Positions 45,824 through 55,737 are shown, counted from the stretch's first letter. The stretch is 64,000 nucleotides of DNA from Halieaceae bacterium UBA4452 (GCA_002389505.1 DGPA01000019.1:1-64000), one strand, 5' to 3'. Notes: a model not told the origin generated them from the letters alone. Numbers and translations are program-made.

Positions 45824-47560
45824 TTGAGTTTATTCACGCTCACCATTGCCATCAGTGTCCTGCTCTTCGTGGCGGTAGGCAATTATGCAGGACGAAAAGT
45901 CAAGAATGTAGACGACTATTTTGTGGCAGGTCGGCAGGCGCCGACATTACTCATAGTGGGAACGCTCGTGGCGAGCCTGATGAGTACAACGGTATTTATG
46001 GGGGAAGCAGGCTTCACCTATGCGGGGCAGTTGGGACCTTATCTGCTGCTGCCAGGCATCACCGTGACCGGATATATTTATGGTGCACTGTTTTTTGGAA
46101 CCTATTTACGTCGCAGTGAAGCTACCACGGTGGCCGCTTTTTTTGGTGAGCGATTCGCCGATAGGGGTGTGCAACGTATTGCTGGACTAACCGTCATTGT
46201 TGGCCTTGGCGGCTATTTGCTGGTGGTGACCCAAGGGGCAGCGCTGTTGGTCGCCGAACTCACCGAGTTTAGTTACATCGGTGCCATCGTTATCGCTTGG
46301 CTGAGCTACTCGGCCTTCACACTTTATGCGGGATCACGCGGAGTTATTTTATCCGACACCCTTATGTTCTTGTTGTTTACCGGCGCGACCCTGTTTTTTG
46401 TCGGATACCTTCTGGAGGAATTTGGTGGCATCCAAACGGCGATCCAAGACTTAACGCGCCAGACAGTGAAGCCGGAACTGACCAGTTGGCATGGCATTAT
46501 TGGCGAGGGCACAAGTTGGCCCACAGCACTCGATTTTTTTATCTGGTTTCTAGTGATCGATCTGTCTTGGAGTTTGGTCTATGCCATAAGCCCCTGGCAG
46601 GCTAGCCGGCACCTCATGGCAAAAAGCGAACACGTTGTTTTACGTGCATCTATTTACACCTGCATCATCGTCATTTTTCTGCAGATGCTTATTTACGGTG
46701 CGGGTGGGCTTATTAATCTTGCAAATCCGAATATAGAGCCTGTCGAGACCGTTTTGATATGGGCGGCCACCCATATTGTACCGACTTTTCTGGGTGCCTT
46801 ACTGGTGGCGGGTATTGTTGCGGCGGCACTGTCCTCAGCGTCGACTTTTCTTTCCTTGGTGGGTTTTAGTGTCAGTCGCGATCTCATGCCCGAACGCAAC
46901 AGCAGCAGCTTGCGATTCACGCGTATAGCGATGGGCTTGGTCAGTCTGGTCGTGTTGGCGCTGAGCATTGTAGTGCCACCCAATGTCTTTTGGATAACGC
47001 TGTTCATCGGCACTGTGTTCGCCTCTAGCTGGGGGCCTGTGGGATTGCTGAGCATTTGGAATAAATCCATCACCGCCCGGGGCGCACGCTGGGGAATGGT
47101 GGCTGGACTGGTGGGGAATATCATTCCAGCAGGTCTTGATTATGTCGGTTTTATTGATCTGCCCAGTTATTTTGAGCCGGTACTCCTGGGCATTATAGCG
47201 TCACTGGTGGCGGTTTGGATGGGGTCGCGCGGCCAGTCGCCCTCAGCCACCGAGCAGGCTTATCGTAGCGAACTACACAAAACCCCTCTGACCGATATCA
47301 GCGCCTCAGAAACTCGAATTACCCTACTGGCGCCCGTCCTCCTGCTGGTTTATGGGGTGTCAATGCCTTGGCTACTGCTCTATTACTATGTAAGCCCTTA
47401 TCAAGCAGCGGCAGGGCTGCTGCATCCCGATGGATCGCTGAACTGGCAGTATCTGGAACCCTGGTTTGCGTTGGGGCCGGCGTTGTTACACCTCCCGCTG
47501 GGGCTGCTGGCGTGGCATGTTATTCGCGACCGCTACATGCCAAGACAGCCTGACGAGTAA
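45824..47560 (+). CDS. sodium:solute symporter (SSS family)
   Basis: Integral inner-membrane transporter with about 13-14 hydrophobic helices. The family segments NVDDYFVAGRQAP, STTVFMGEAGFTYAGQLG and WSLVYAISPWQASRHLMAKS are clear. The TTG at 45824 is preferred because AGGTGA sits seven bases before it; a TTG at 45818 is too close to that site. About 578 residues. Lying just past the PuuA/PuuB-like pair, it may import the amine substrate, though solute specificity cannot be read. Confidence 0.88.
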   Translation: MSLFTLTIAISVLLFVAVGNYAGRKVKNVDDYFVAGRQAPTLLIVGTLVASLMSTTVFMGEAGFTYAGQLGPYLLLPGITVTGYIYGALFFGTYLRRSEATTVAAFFGERFADRGVQRIAGLTVIVGLGGYLLVVTQGAALLVAELTEFSYIGAIVIAWLSYSAFTLYAGSRGVILSDTLMFLLFTGATLFFVGYLLEEFGGIQTAIQDLTRQTVKPELTSWHGIIGEGTSWPTALDFFIWFLVIDLSWSLVYAISPWQASRHLMAKSEHVVLRASIYTCIIVIFLQMLIYGAGGLINLANPNIEPVETVLIWAATHIVPTFLGALLVAGIVAAALSSASTFLSLVGFSVSRDLMPERNSSSLRFTRIAMGLVSLVVLALSIVVPPNVFWITLFIGTVFASSWGPVGLLSIWNKSITARGARWGMVAGLVGNIIPAGLDYVGFIDLPSYFEPVLLGIIASLVAVWMGSRGQSPSATEQAYRSELHKTPLTDISASETRITLLAPVLLLVYGVSMPWLLLYYYVSPYQAAAGLLHPDGSLNWQYLEPWFALGPALLHLPLGLLAWHVIRDRYMPRQPDE

Positions 47561-47622
47561 TGACATAACCGACCAGATTGATCAGCGAAGATCTACCGAG
47601 TGGAACGGATTTAGCTGGCGCT

Positions 47623-49212
47623 TTAGCGGTCGCGAAGAATGCGTTGGGCAGCATTGTGCCCGGGCGCGCCGGTGACACCACCGCCCGGATGGGCGCCCGA
47701 CCCGCAAAGATAAAGACCGGGTATCGGCGTTGCATACTGGGCTGCGTCAGGGTGTGGGCGCATATTAAATAGCTGGTCAGGCTCTAAACGGCCGTGGCAA
47801 ATGTCACCTCCAGTCATACCCAATACACGCTCCAAGTCGAGCGGAGTCATGCATTGATGGCCCACAAGAATTCGCCTTATGTCAGGTATGAATCGCTGGA
47901 CATAGTCGAGTATCCCATCAATGACGGCCGGTTTACTGTCATCCCAAGACCGGCCCTCGCTGAGGCTGTAGGGCATGTATTTACACAGTAAGCTCATGAC
48001 GTGGTGTCCCGGTTTGTCGGTCAGATCCTGGTCAATGACACTGGGAATAATAGCTTCAATGATGGGCGGGTTGGCGGGTATGCCGCTGCGAGCGCTGTGA
48101 AATGCCTCGTTAAGGTGTTGGGCGCTTTCGATAAACGTAATGCTCGCCGTATGGTGGGCGCCGACATCCCCGCCGCTGGGTAAAGCGGAGAAATCGGGCA
48201 GCTCGGAGAGCGCTAGATTCATGCGTAACGAAGCCGACTCCTGACGAAATGCGCCGATATCTCGCGCGAAAGCCTCGGGCAAGTGTTCGCTTCCCAACAA
48301 GGTTAAGAATGTGCGCTTGGGATCGGTGTTTGCAGCCACTGTCGTCGCGCTAATGACTTCACCACTCTCAAGGGTCACTCCACAGACCCGACCGGCCTGA
48401 AGATTAATACGGGCAACCGATGCCTCGGTCCTGATTTCCGCGCCGTGCGCCTGCGCGGACTGCGCCATAGCCTGAGTAATGCTGCCCATCCCCCCTTTAA
48501 CCAGACCCCAGGCGCCCTTGCGACCAGCTATTTCACCCACCGCATGATGTAACATAGCCAGACTGGCGCCTGGTTGGCTCAGTGGTGCGAAGTTCGCTGG
48601 CATAACGTGTGCGGCCACCATGGCTTTGACGGCCGGGCTGTCAAACCAGCTGTCAATAATGGTCTCTGGGGCGCCAATAAAAAATTGCATCATGCGCCAA
48701 CGCGATTCGGCATCCAAACGGAAAACATCAACCCCTAGCTTTAAAGTGCTCATAAGATCGCTGACCCCTTGATCCCCGAGACGGGGCGGCGCTGTTAACC
48801 ACTGCTTTGCCAACAACCCGGCTACCTGATCGACCACCCGTTCAAAGGCACGATAGGATTCGTAATCGGTTGATGAAAACTTGGCAAACTGGTTGCGATT
48901 ATGAGATTCGTCCGCGGTAAGGAGCAGGTACTGACCTTGTGAATTCATATACAGTGAATTCTCTAGAGGCAGGGGCTGATAACCGTACCGCTCGAGCTCG
49001 AGGTCGTTAACGATTTCGGGTCTGAGCAGGCTGACCACGTAAGAAAATACCGAGTTACGGTACCCGGGATGAAACTCTTCAGTAACCGCGGCACCGCCCA
49101 CCATGGAGCGTCGCTCGAGGACACAAACCCGTTGCCCGGCGCGAGCGAGATAGCCCGCGGTTGTCAGCCCATTGTGTCCGCCCCCAATAATGACAGTATC
49201 GTAGGTATTCAT
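47623..49212 (-). CDS. FAD-dependent oxidoreductase, phytoene-dehydrogenase-like (PYROXD2 type)
   Basis: Flavoprotein of the COG1233 group. The N-terminal VIIGGGHNGLTTAGYLARAG and C-terminal YLCGSGAHPGGGVTGAPGHNA are hallmark FAD-binding ends. The sequence is closer to the PYROXD2-like proteins than to carotenoid desaturases, and no other carotenoid gene is near. The ATG at 49212 has GGAGGAAG ahead of it; the longer frame adds 19 unlikely residues. 529 residues. Substrate unknown. Confidence 0.85.
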   Translation of the reverse strand: MNTYDTVIIGGGHNGLTTAGYLARAGQRVCVLERRSMVGGAAVTEEFHPGYRNSVFSYVVSLLRPEIVNDLELERYGYQPLPLENSLYMNSQGQYLLLTADESHNRNQFAKFSSTDYESYRAFERVVDQVAGLLAKQWLTAPPRLGDQGVSDLMSTLKLGVDVFRLDAESRWRMMQFFIGAPETIIDSWFDSPAVKAMVAAHVMPANFAPLSQPGASLAMLHHAVGEIAGRKGAWGLVKGGMGSITQAMAQSAQAHGAEIRTEASVARINLQAGRVCGVTLESGEVISATTVAANTDPKRTFLTLLGSEHLPEAFARDIGAFRQESASLRMNLALSELPDFSALPSGGDVGAHHTASITFIESAQHLNEAFHSARSGIPANPPIIEAIIPSVIDQDLTDKPGHHVMSLLCKYMPYSLSEGRSWDDSKPAVIDGILDYVQRFIPDIRRILVGHQCMTPLDLERVLGMTGGDICHGRLEPDQLFNMRPHPDAAQYATPIPGLYLCGSGAHPGGGVTGAPGHNAAQRILRDR

Positions 49213-49358
49213 TAATCCCACTTCCTCCGCATGGCACCAGTGGCAAGCCAAATAGACTATTATGCACAAAGCTTATATCGAATCGAGCCCGCAAAAACGC
49301 GGTATTAATTTGCTTTACAAGCCTGTGTGCTAAAGCCAACAGGATACAAGGATAGGCC

Positions 49359-51392
49359 ATGAAAATACTCACTGCTCTCGCCCTGCTAGCCGTTGTACTT
49401 CCCGGTTTTGCCGCTGAAAATCAACACTACCGCGTGCTAATGGCCGGCGAGGATATTGGTCATCTGAGAGTCGAGCAAACAGGCGAGCGGCTTAGCATTG
49501 ACTTTGATTACAAGCAAAATGGCCGGGGCCCGACCATTGCGGAAGCAATAACGGTGGACAATCGCGGCTTTCCTATCGATTGGACAATTGCTGGTCAGAC
49601 AACTTTTGGCAGCGCTGTCGACGAGTATTTTCGCGCCGATGATGGCGTAGCTCGCTGGCGAGATGCCACCGGGCCCGGGAGTGCAGCGTTCACCGATAAT
49701 CCAGCCTTCTATGTCAACCAAAATGGCAGTGCTTACTCCAACGCGCTGTTAGCCAAGGCCTTGTTAGCCGCTCCCGACCAGCGCATGGCAGTTTACCCGG
49801 GCGGAGAGGCATCGATTGTTAAGCACATGAGCACAACATTGTCAGCGCAAGGCATTGAAGCGAACATTACTGCTTACCAAATACTGGGCTTAGATACAGC
49901 GCCTCGGCTGGTGTTCCTCGATGAAAATAATGAATACTTTGGCACGGCGACGGCTCGCTTTGCTCTCGTTCGTGCGGGTTTTGAAGCATTTGAAAAACAA
50001 CTGCGAGGCCTTTCTGAAGCGCTCTCCACCGAACGTTTTGTCAACATTCAAGCGGACGTGGCACACCACTATACCGACCCTGTGCGGATTCGTAATGTCC
50101 GTGTTTTTAATGCTGAAGCACTGTCCTTAACCGATCTCAGTGACGTCATTATTTACGGAAATCGGATTGCCAGTGTGCAGGTGGCAGGTAGCCCGACAAC
50201 TGATCAGGAAGTCATTATTGAGGGTGCGGGTGGTACGCTTGTTCCCGGGATGTATGAAATGCATGGACACCTAGGTCAGGACAATGCACTGCTGAATATT
50301 GCTGCCGGTGTTACGTCGGTTAGAGATATGGGTAATGAAAATGCCGTGTTGGAAGACCTCATGCGGCGTATAGATGAAGGTGTGATCGCCGGGCCGCGGA
50401 TCACCCGATCCTGTTTTATCGAGGGTGACAGTGAGTTTGCGTCGGCCACCGGTGAAACGGTGGCTACGCTAGACGACGCGCTAGCGATGGTGCGGTGGTG
50501 CGGTGCTCGAGATTTTCAGCAGATCAAACTGTATAATTCGATGAAACCTGAATGGGCTCAAGCGCTAGTGGCCGAAGCGCACCGTTTAGGGTTACGTGTT
50601 GCGGGGCACGTCCCCGCTTTCTCTACAGCTGACAATATGATCAGTGCGGGCTTTGACGAAATTACCCATGCCAACCAGCTCATGTTGGGCTGGGTGTTAG
50701 CGCCCACCGAGGATACGCGCACTTTATTTCGCTTCACAGCTATGAAGCGTTTTCCGGCGTTGGATATCAATGCAGATATTATTGAAGCTACGTTATTGAG
50801 TATGGTTCAAGGCAACGTAGTGCATGATCCTACGATGACTATTCATGAACATGGGCTGACCGCCATCGATGGACAGCCCGCCCCCATGGCCCGCGCGATT
50901 ATTGACCATCTACCCACCAATGAGCAGCGCTCCCTCAAACAAGAACTGTTTGGTACATCATCCGCCGAGGAGCGAGCCGACTACGTGGCGGCTTTTGAAT
51001 TTATTATGACCGTGCTGACCAAACTTCATGAGCGAGGTGTTTTACTCGTGCCAGGTACCGATCTTGGGGGCTCGTTTTTCTATCACCGTGAACTTGAGCT
51101 ATTTGAGCAGCTGGGGTTGACGCCAGCGGAGGTCCTCAAGCGAGCCTCCTTGGATATGGCCGATTATTTAGGTCAAAGTGAAGATCTGGGCTCCATAGAG
51201 AAAGGCAAATATGCCGATTTTTTTCTAGTGCCCGGGGATCCGACAAAAAATCTCGACGAGATCAGAGCCATTCAAATGGTTGTCTCCGACGGAGTGATTT
51301 ACTTTCCTTCTGAAATTTACCCAAAGTTTGGCATTCGCCCCTTTTCGACGGCACCTGCCGTCACGGCACCATCAGGGGCGAAGCGACCGTAG
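49359..51392 (+). CDS. exported amidohydrolase with novel N-terminal domain
   Basis: A signal peptide (MKILTALALLAVVLPGFAA) is followed by about 220 residues with a beta-rich pattern (YRVLMAGEDIGHLRVEQ, then FDYKQNGRGPTIAEA) that I cannot assign. A dinuclear-metal amidohydrolase domain follows from about residue 245: MHGHLG (HxH), QIKLYNS (candidate carbamylated Lys), AGHVPAF, THANQL and GTDLGG. It ends KGKYADFFLVPGDP. The metal site appears complete. The closest known activities in this subfamily are prolidase-like or imidazolonepropionase-like. 677 residues. It starts a run of four same-strand genes. Confidence 0.82.
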   Translation: MKILTALALLAVVLPGFAAENQHYRVLMAGEDIGHLRVEQTGERLSIDFDYKQNGRGPTIAEAITVDNRGFPIDWTIAGQTTFGSAVDEYFRADDGVARWRDATGPGSAAFTDNPAFYVNQNGSAYSNALLAKALLAAPDQRMAVYPGGEASIVKHMSTTLSAQGIEANITAYQILGLDTAPRLVFLDENNEYFGTATARFALVRAGFEAFEKQLRGLSEALSTERFVNIQADVAHHYTDPVRIRNVRVFNAEALSLTDLSDVIIYGNRIASVQVAGSPTTDQEVIIEGAGGTLVPGMYEMHGHLGQDNALLNIAAGVTSVRDMGNENAVLEDLMRRIDEGVIAGPRITRSCFIEGDSEFASATGETVATLDDALAMVRWCGARDFQQIKLYNSMKPEWAQALVAEAHRLGLRVAGHVPAFSTADNMISAGFDEITHANQLMLGWVLAPTEDTRTLFRFTAMKRFPALDINADIIEATLLSMVQGNVVHDPTMTIHEHGLTAIDGQPAPMARAIIDHLPTNEQRSLKQELFGTSSAEERADYVAAFEFIMTVLTKLHERGVLLVPGTDLGGSFFYHRELELFEQLGLTPAEVLKRASLDMADYLGQSEDLGSIEKGKYADFFLVPGDPTKNLDEIRAIQMVVSDGVIYFPSEIYPKFGIRPFSTAPAVTAPSGAKRP

Positions 51393-51413
51393 AGGATTGA
51401 TCGTTTAGTCGGG

Positions 51414-52958
51414 ATGGGAGGACATATGCGGCAGCAAACGGATGGCAACCTTGGACGGCGCCTGTGCGCGGGCGTATGGCTATCTTTGTCTGCTGTGTCT
51501 GCTGCAGACACGCTGATTGTCAATGCGTTAGTGCTAGACGGTACGGGCGCTCCGGCTCAACAGAGCAGTATTCGCATAAGCAATGACCGGATCGTAGCGG
51601 TCGGTCCATTGACGGTTTTGGCCACCGATACAGTATTCGATGCTCAGGGACTCGCAGTCGCTCCGGGATTTATCGATACTCATAGTCATGCAGATGAGCA
51701 TTTGCTTTCACAGCGCGATGCTTGGCCAAAAATTACGCAAGGTATCACCACCGTGGTAGTGGGGCAGGACGGAAGCTCTCCTTATCCCCTCAACGGGTTT
51801 TTCGAAGCCCTGAGTCAGACGCCAGCTAAGGTCAACGTGGCAGCGTATGTGGGTCACAATACCTTGCGTGACGCGGTTATGGGGAAAAACGCTAAACGTG
51901 AGGCTAGCCCTGCGCACATGCAGTCAATGGCACGCTTGCTTGACTCAGAGCTTGCATCGGGCGCTTTAGGACTATCGACGGGACTCGAATATGAGCCGGG
52001 TATTTATAGTTCTACAGCAGAAGTGATTTTCTTGGCGGCGCATACCGCTCAGCGGGGTGGTCGATACAGTAGCCATCTACGCAGCGAGGATCGGTGGTTT
52101 GAGGACAGCATCGAGGAGATTATTGAGATCGGGCGTGTCACCGGTATGCCCGTACACATTGCGCATCTTAAATTGGCCATGAAGCGGCTTTGGGGTAGCG
52201 CGCCTGCGCTACTACAGCGACTCGATAGTGCGCGGGCATCGGGTGTCGATATCACCGCCGATATTTATCCGTATACCTATTGGCAATCTCATATGATGGT
52301 ATTGTTGCCCGAGCGAGATCCTCTCGACAGCGACGCTATCGATCTCGTCATGCGAGAGCTCGCCCCTCCTGAGGGCATTATTTTTACGCATTTTCCGGTT
52401 GAGCCTAACTACGTCGGTAAAACCCTGACCGACGTGGCTGCGTTGCGAGGCGAAAGTCCCGGAGAGGCCTTCTCCCAGCTAGCCCAACTGTCTATTAAGC
52501 ACGAGTTACAGACCGGTCAGTCCGGGGATATGATTATTGGAACCAGTATGGCTGAAGGCGATCTTCAACTGCTAATGGATTGGCCACATACCAATATTTG
52601 TACCGATGGCGGTCTGCAGGATCGCCACCCGCGTGGTGCTGGCAGCTTTCCTAGAGTATTGGGCCATTACGCGCGAGCGCTGGGAAAGCTAACGTTAGAA
52701 GCGGCGGTGTATAAAATGACCGGGTTGCCTGCCGAGCATTTGGGTCTCGAGACCCGCGGGATCATTAAGGCAGGTTATATGGCCGACCTAGTGATTTTTG
52801 ACCCGGACACCATCATTGATCGAGCGACCACTGCGGAGCCGTTTTTAGCTGCGCAGGGCATCAGCGACGTTTGGGTTAATGGGCAGCGCGTCATGGCGCA
52901 GGGTCGCCAAACGACGACCTACCCCGGGCATGTTATTCGTCGAGCGAGTACGCCCTAG
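51414..52958 (+). CDS. D-aminoacylase-type amidohydrolase (N-acyl-D-amino-acid deacylase family)
   Basis: Exported or lipid-free periplasmic enzyme expected to hydrolyse N-acyl-D-amino acids. After a possible signal sequence (RLCAGVWLSLSAVSAADT), it has APGFIDTHSHADEHLL (metal HxH), GHNTLRDAVMG, MPVHIAHLKLA with a second metal ligand set, DIYPYTYW, and ICTDGGL with the catalytic Asp. The ends IKAGYMADLVIFDPDTI and TTTYPGHVIRR are typical of D-aminoacylase/D-glutamate deacylase. 514 residues; an ATG at 51426 preceded by GGAGG is an alternative start. Its stop overlaps the DgcN start by one base. Confidence 0.87.
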   Translation: MGGHMRQQTDGNLGRRLCAGVWLSLSAVSAADTLIVNALVLDGTGAPAQQSSIRISNDRIVAVGPLTVLATDTVFDAQGLAVAPGFIDTHSHADEHLLSQRDAWPKITQGITTVVVGQDGSSPYPLNGFFEALSQTPAKVNVAAYVGHNTLRDAVMGKNAKREASPAHMQSMARLLDSELASGALGLSTGLEYEPGIYSSTAEVIFLAAHTAQRGGRYSSHLRSEDRWFEDSIEEIIEIGRVTGMPVHIAHLKLAMKRLWGSAPALLQRLDSARASGVDITADIYPYTYWQSHMMVLLPERDPLDSDAIDLVMRELAPPEGIIFTHFPVEPNYVGKTLTDVAALRGESPGEAFSQLAQLSIKHELQTGQSGDMIIGTSMAEGDLQLLMDWPHTNICTDGGLQDRHPRGAGSFPRVLGHYARALGKLTLEAAVYKMTGLPAEHLGLETRGIIKAGYMADLVIFDPDTIIDRATTAEPFLAAQGISDVWVNGQRVMAQGRQTTTYPGHVIRRASTP

Positions 52959-53974
52959 TGGCGATTGATTTGCCAGTGCCACACTTGCTGTTTCTTGGTG
53001 ACATCACCAATCCCTTAGATGCCAAAACCGCCATGGGTATACGGGATTGGCGGCCAGAGCACTGCGTGGGTCAATGGCGCCTACCGGGATGTACCGTCGA
53101 TCTTGGATTGCCCACTATGACGCCAGCCAGCGCTGCTATGGCCGGGGCTCAGAGCGTGCTGATGGGTGTCGCGCCTGCTGGGGGTGTGCTATGCCCCTCT
53201 TGGATAGCTCCTTTACGTGCGGCATTGGCCGCTGGGCTCAGTATTGTCAGTGGGCTACACCAGCCGTTAACAGCAGTGCCGGCACTCGTTGAAGCGGCAC
53301 AAGCCGCGCAACAAACACTCATTGATATACGCATTGCCCCCAATGATATCCCCATCGCCAGCGGCAGGCGTAGAGCTGGAAAGCGCTTACTGACTGTCGG
53401 TACAGATTGTTGTGTCGGAAAAAAATACACGGCGTTAGCTATCACCAATGCGTTGCGCCAGCAGGGCCATAAAGCAACGTTTCGCGCGACGGGACAAACC
53501 GGCATTATGATATCTGGCGGGGGTATTCCGATGGATGCGGTGGTCTCAGATTTTCTGTCGGGTGCCGCGGAGCTGCTCAGTCCCGATGCCGATGACGATC
53601 ATTGGGATGTCATTGAGGGTCAGGGTTCTTTATTTCATCCAGCTTACGCGGCGGTGACCCTGGGGCTGCTTCACGGTAGTCAAGCGGATGCATTGGTGCT
53701 CTGCCATAGCGCAGGCAGGGCGGCGATTGATGAATATGAAGCCTTCGTTATACCTGACTTAGTCACCTGTATCTCTCGCTATCAGCAGGCAGCGGCCCTC
53801 ACCAACCACGGCGCACGGGTGATCGGTGTGAGTCTTAATACCTCAGACATGGCATCTAATGATGCGCAGCAGGTTTGTGCGCAGGTGTCTCGGGAAACGG
53901 GTTTGCCGTGTCTCGATCCGCTCAGGGATGGCCTTGCGCCGTTCATTGCGGCACTGAGCGGACGTACCGGATGA
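52958..53974 (+). CDS. dgcN: DgcN (DUF1611), N-acetyltransferase of D-glutamate catabolism
   Basis: DUF1611 protein. Its P-loop-like motif is GTDCCVGKKYTALAI (about residue 148 onward), preceded by the Rossmann-like N-domain (LFLGDITNPLDAKTAMGIRDW) and followed by DVIEGQGSLFHPAYAAV and LCHSAGRAAIDEYE. From literature on marine bacteria, DgcN with DgcA converts D-glutamate to N-acetyl-D-glutamate and then to the L-form. The gene overlaps the D-aminoacylase by one base (TAGTG, GTG start), and dgcA follows after 43 bases. 338 residues. The exact substrate here is inferred. Confidence 0.85.
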   Translation: MAIDLPVPHLLFLGDITNPLDAKTAMGIRDWRPEHCVGQWRLPGCTVDLGLPTMTPASAAMAGAQSVLMGVAPAGGVLCPSWIAPLRAALAAGLSIVSGLHQPLTAVPALVEAAQAAQQTLIDIRIAPNDIPIASGRRRAGKRLLTVGTDCCVGKKYTALAITNALRQQGHKATFRATGQTGIMISGGGIPMDAVVSDFLSGAAELLSPDADDDHWDVIEGQGSLFHPAYAAVTLGLLHGSQADALVLCHSAGRAAIDEYEAFVIPDLVTCISRYQQAAALTNHGARVIGVSLNTSDMASNDAQQVCAQVSRETGLPCLDPLRDGLAPFIAALSGRTG

Positions 53975-54017
53975 CACTATCGACGTTGAGGTGCTATGAA
54001 TCATATCGGGGGTTACC

Positions 54018-54992
54018 TTGAAACTCACGGTGGAGACGCGCTCATGGGCCATGATGGCTCCGTTTGTCACTGCCGGAGAAACGGTCCATAGCATTGACGT
54101 GCTCTACGTTGAGCTCAGCGCTGGCGGCCTCAAGGGTTGTGCTGAAACAATGGGCGTCGATTACTTGGGTGAAACGACCGCCTCAATGATGGCAGAGCTT
54201 TCCCAACTCAGTGATTTAACCCTGTCAAATTTAACGCCAGAGCATGTGCAAACCCTGCTTCCCCCCGGTGGCAGTCGCAATGGACTGGACTGTGCGCTGT
54301 GGGATTTACGGGCAAAACAGTGCCATGGGGGTATTTCGTCCCTCTTGGGGCGAGCAATGAATCCTATGGAAACCCTTTATACGCTGTCGCTAGATGAGCC
54401 TGAGAACATGGCTAGAAGTGCGCATCATGCAGCGCATCTCACCCAGCTTAAACTCAAGCTCAATGGCCATAAAGCCCTCGAGTGCTTGCAAGCGGTCCGA
54501 GCAGCGCGGCCGGAGGCAAGTATTGTCATCGACGCTAACGGTAGCTGGTCCGAAGCGTTGTTACTCGATCTGGGCGACGATTTGGCGCGCCTGCGGGTCG
54601 CGCTTTTGGAGCAGCCCCTTGCCGCCGATCTGGATCACTGCTTGCAACATCTCAACTACCCTGTGCCTCTGTGTGCTGACGAATCCTGTCAAGCGAGTGA
54701 AGATCTTGAGCGTGTTGCTGACTGTTATCAGGCCATCAATATTAAACTGGATAAATGTGGTGGCTTGACCGAAGCGCTGCTAATGCGGGACTGGTGCCAG
54801 AAATACGATAAGCAGATGATGGTCGGTAACATGTTGGGGTCATCACTCGCCATGGCGCCCGCTTGTGTGATAGCCCAGACGGCGGATTTTGTCGATTTAG
54901 ACGGTCCACTATGGCAATCCGACGATGTTGCTTATCCATTACAGATTGTCGATGGATGCATCCAGCCCCCTGCGCCTGAGCTGTGGGGGTGA
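54018..54992 (+). CDS. dgcA: DgcA, N-acetylglutamate racemase / dipeptide epimerase family (enolase superfamily)
   Basis: Muconate-lactonizing-type enolase superfamily enzyme. The catalytic KxK is in QLKLKLNG, metal ligands in VIDANGSW, ALLEQPLA and CADESC, and the second catalytic Lys in NIKLDKCGG. 324 residues, typical of L-Ala-D/L-Glu epimerases, but pairing with DUF1611 supports N-acetyl-D-glutamate racemisation. The only in-frame start near dgcN is TTG at 54018, with GGGGG upstream. It is convergent with acpH, six bases away. Confidence 0.85.
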   Translation: MKLTVETRSWAMMAPFVTAGETVHSIDVLYVELSAGGLKGCAETMGVDYLGETTASMMAELSQLSDLTLSNLTPEHVQTLLPPGGSRNGLDCALWDLRAKQCHGGISSLLGRAMNPMETLYTLSLDEPENMARSAHHAAHLTQLKLKLNGHKALECLQAVRAARPEASIVIDANGSWSEALLLDLGDDLARLRVALLEQPLAADLDHCLQHLNYPVPLCADESCQASEDLERVADCYQAINIKLDKCGGLTEALLMRDWCQKYDKQMMVGNMLGSSLAMAPACVIAQTADFVDLDGPLWQSDDVAYPLQIVDGCIQPPAPELWG

Positions 54993-54998
54993 TTATCA

Positions 54999-55592
54999 TC
55001 AGCCGGATGGCGGTGCGACCTGATCGTTGGTGACGAACACAATGAGCTCTGGGAAAAAGGCCATGAAGTCTGACAGCATGGCATCATGATTGGCCTCCAG
55101 CTCAGCCATAGCTTGACCCAGATGACTGGGGCGTTTAAGGCGACCTTCGATGCCGCGGAGTGCGCCTTGAATGCCGTCTAGAGTCCGATAACTGCCCAGT
55201 AGATCGTTTTGAACCATGTACGCTAGCGTTCGCCGCATCGTATCGGGGACTCGATGAGGATGCTGTTCAAGGTGGGCATAAACATGGGAGGTAAAATCGT
55301 CTAAGGATTGATCTTGAAAACGATGCCACTGGGTGGCTAGAAAGTGATCGTAAAAAACATCCATCAAAATACCAGCGTAGCGCCGGAAGGTGGGACTTAT
55401 GCGTTCCTTACTGCGTTTCACTATTGGGTGTGCGTCAGTAAATGTGTCGATTCGACGATGCTGAATAATACCAACACGCAGATTCTTCGGTAGCGATTGA
55501 TCAAGGCTGCCTTTGACGAAGTCGCCCATCAAACTGCCTAAAAAGCTGGTTGAGGTGGCATCGGCCAAGTAGAGATGTGCCAGATAATTCAT
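54999..55592 (-). CDS. acpH: acyl carrier protein phosphodiesterase
   Basis: AcpH/DUF479 family, removes the 4'-phosphopantetheine arm from holo-ACP. The start MNYLAHLYLADAT, then GSLMGDFVKG, QHRRIDTFTDAHP and MDVFYDHFLATQW, are characteristic metal-site motifs. 197 residues, normal length. It is a single gene convergent with dgcA. Confidence 0.93.
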   Translation of the reverse strand: MNYLAHLYLADATSTSFLGSLMGDFVKGSLDQSLPKNLRVGIIQHRRIDTFTDAHPIVKRSKERISPTFRRYAGILMDVFYDHFLATQWHRFQDQSLDDFTSHVYAHLEQHPHRVPDTMRRTLAYMVQNDLLGSYRTLDGIQGALRGIEGRLKRPSHLGQAMAELEANHDAMLSDFMAFFPELIVFVTNDQVAPPSG

Positions 55593-55737
55593 CGAATGTC
55601 AGCGAATCTTTTTAGTCGTATTGTACCAGCGGTCAATGGGGACGGCTGGGTGCAAGCAGCGCTTGTCGAATAAATCGGTTCAATCATGGGTTGAGGCAAC
55701 AATCGTCAAGGGGTTGCAGCGCACGGAATACCCGCGC

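Noticed and set aside
47623..49212. Carotenoid desaturase
   Set aside because: No other carotenoid gene is near and the sequence is closer to PYROXD2-like flavoproteins.
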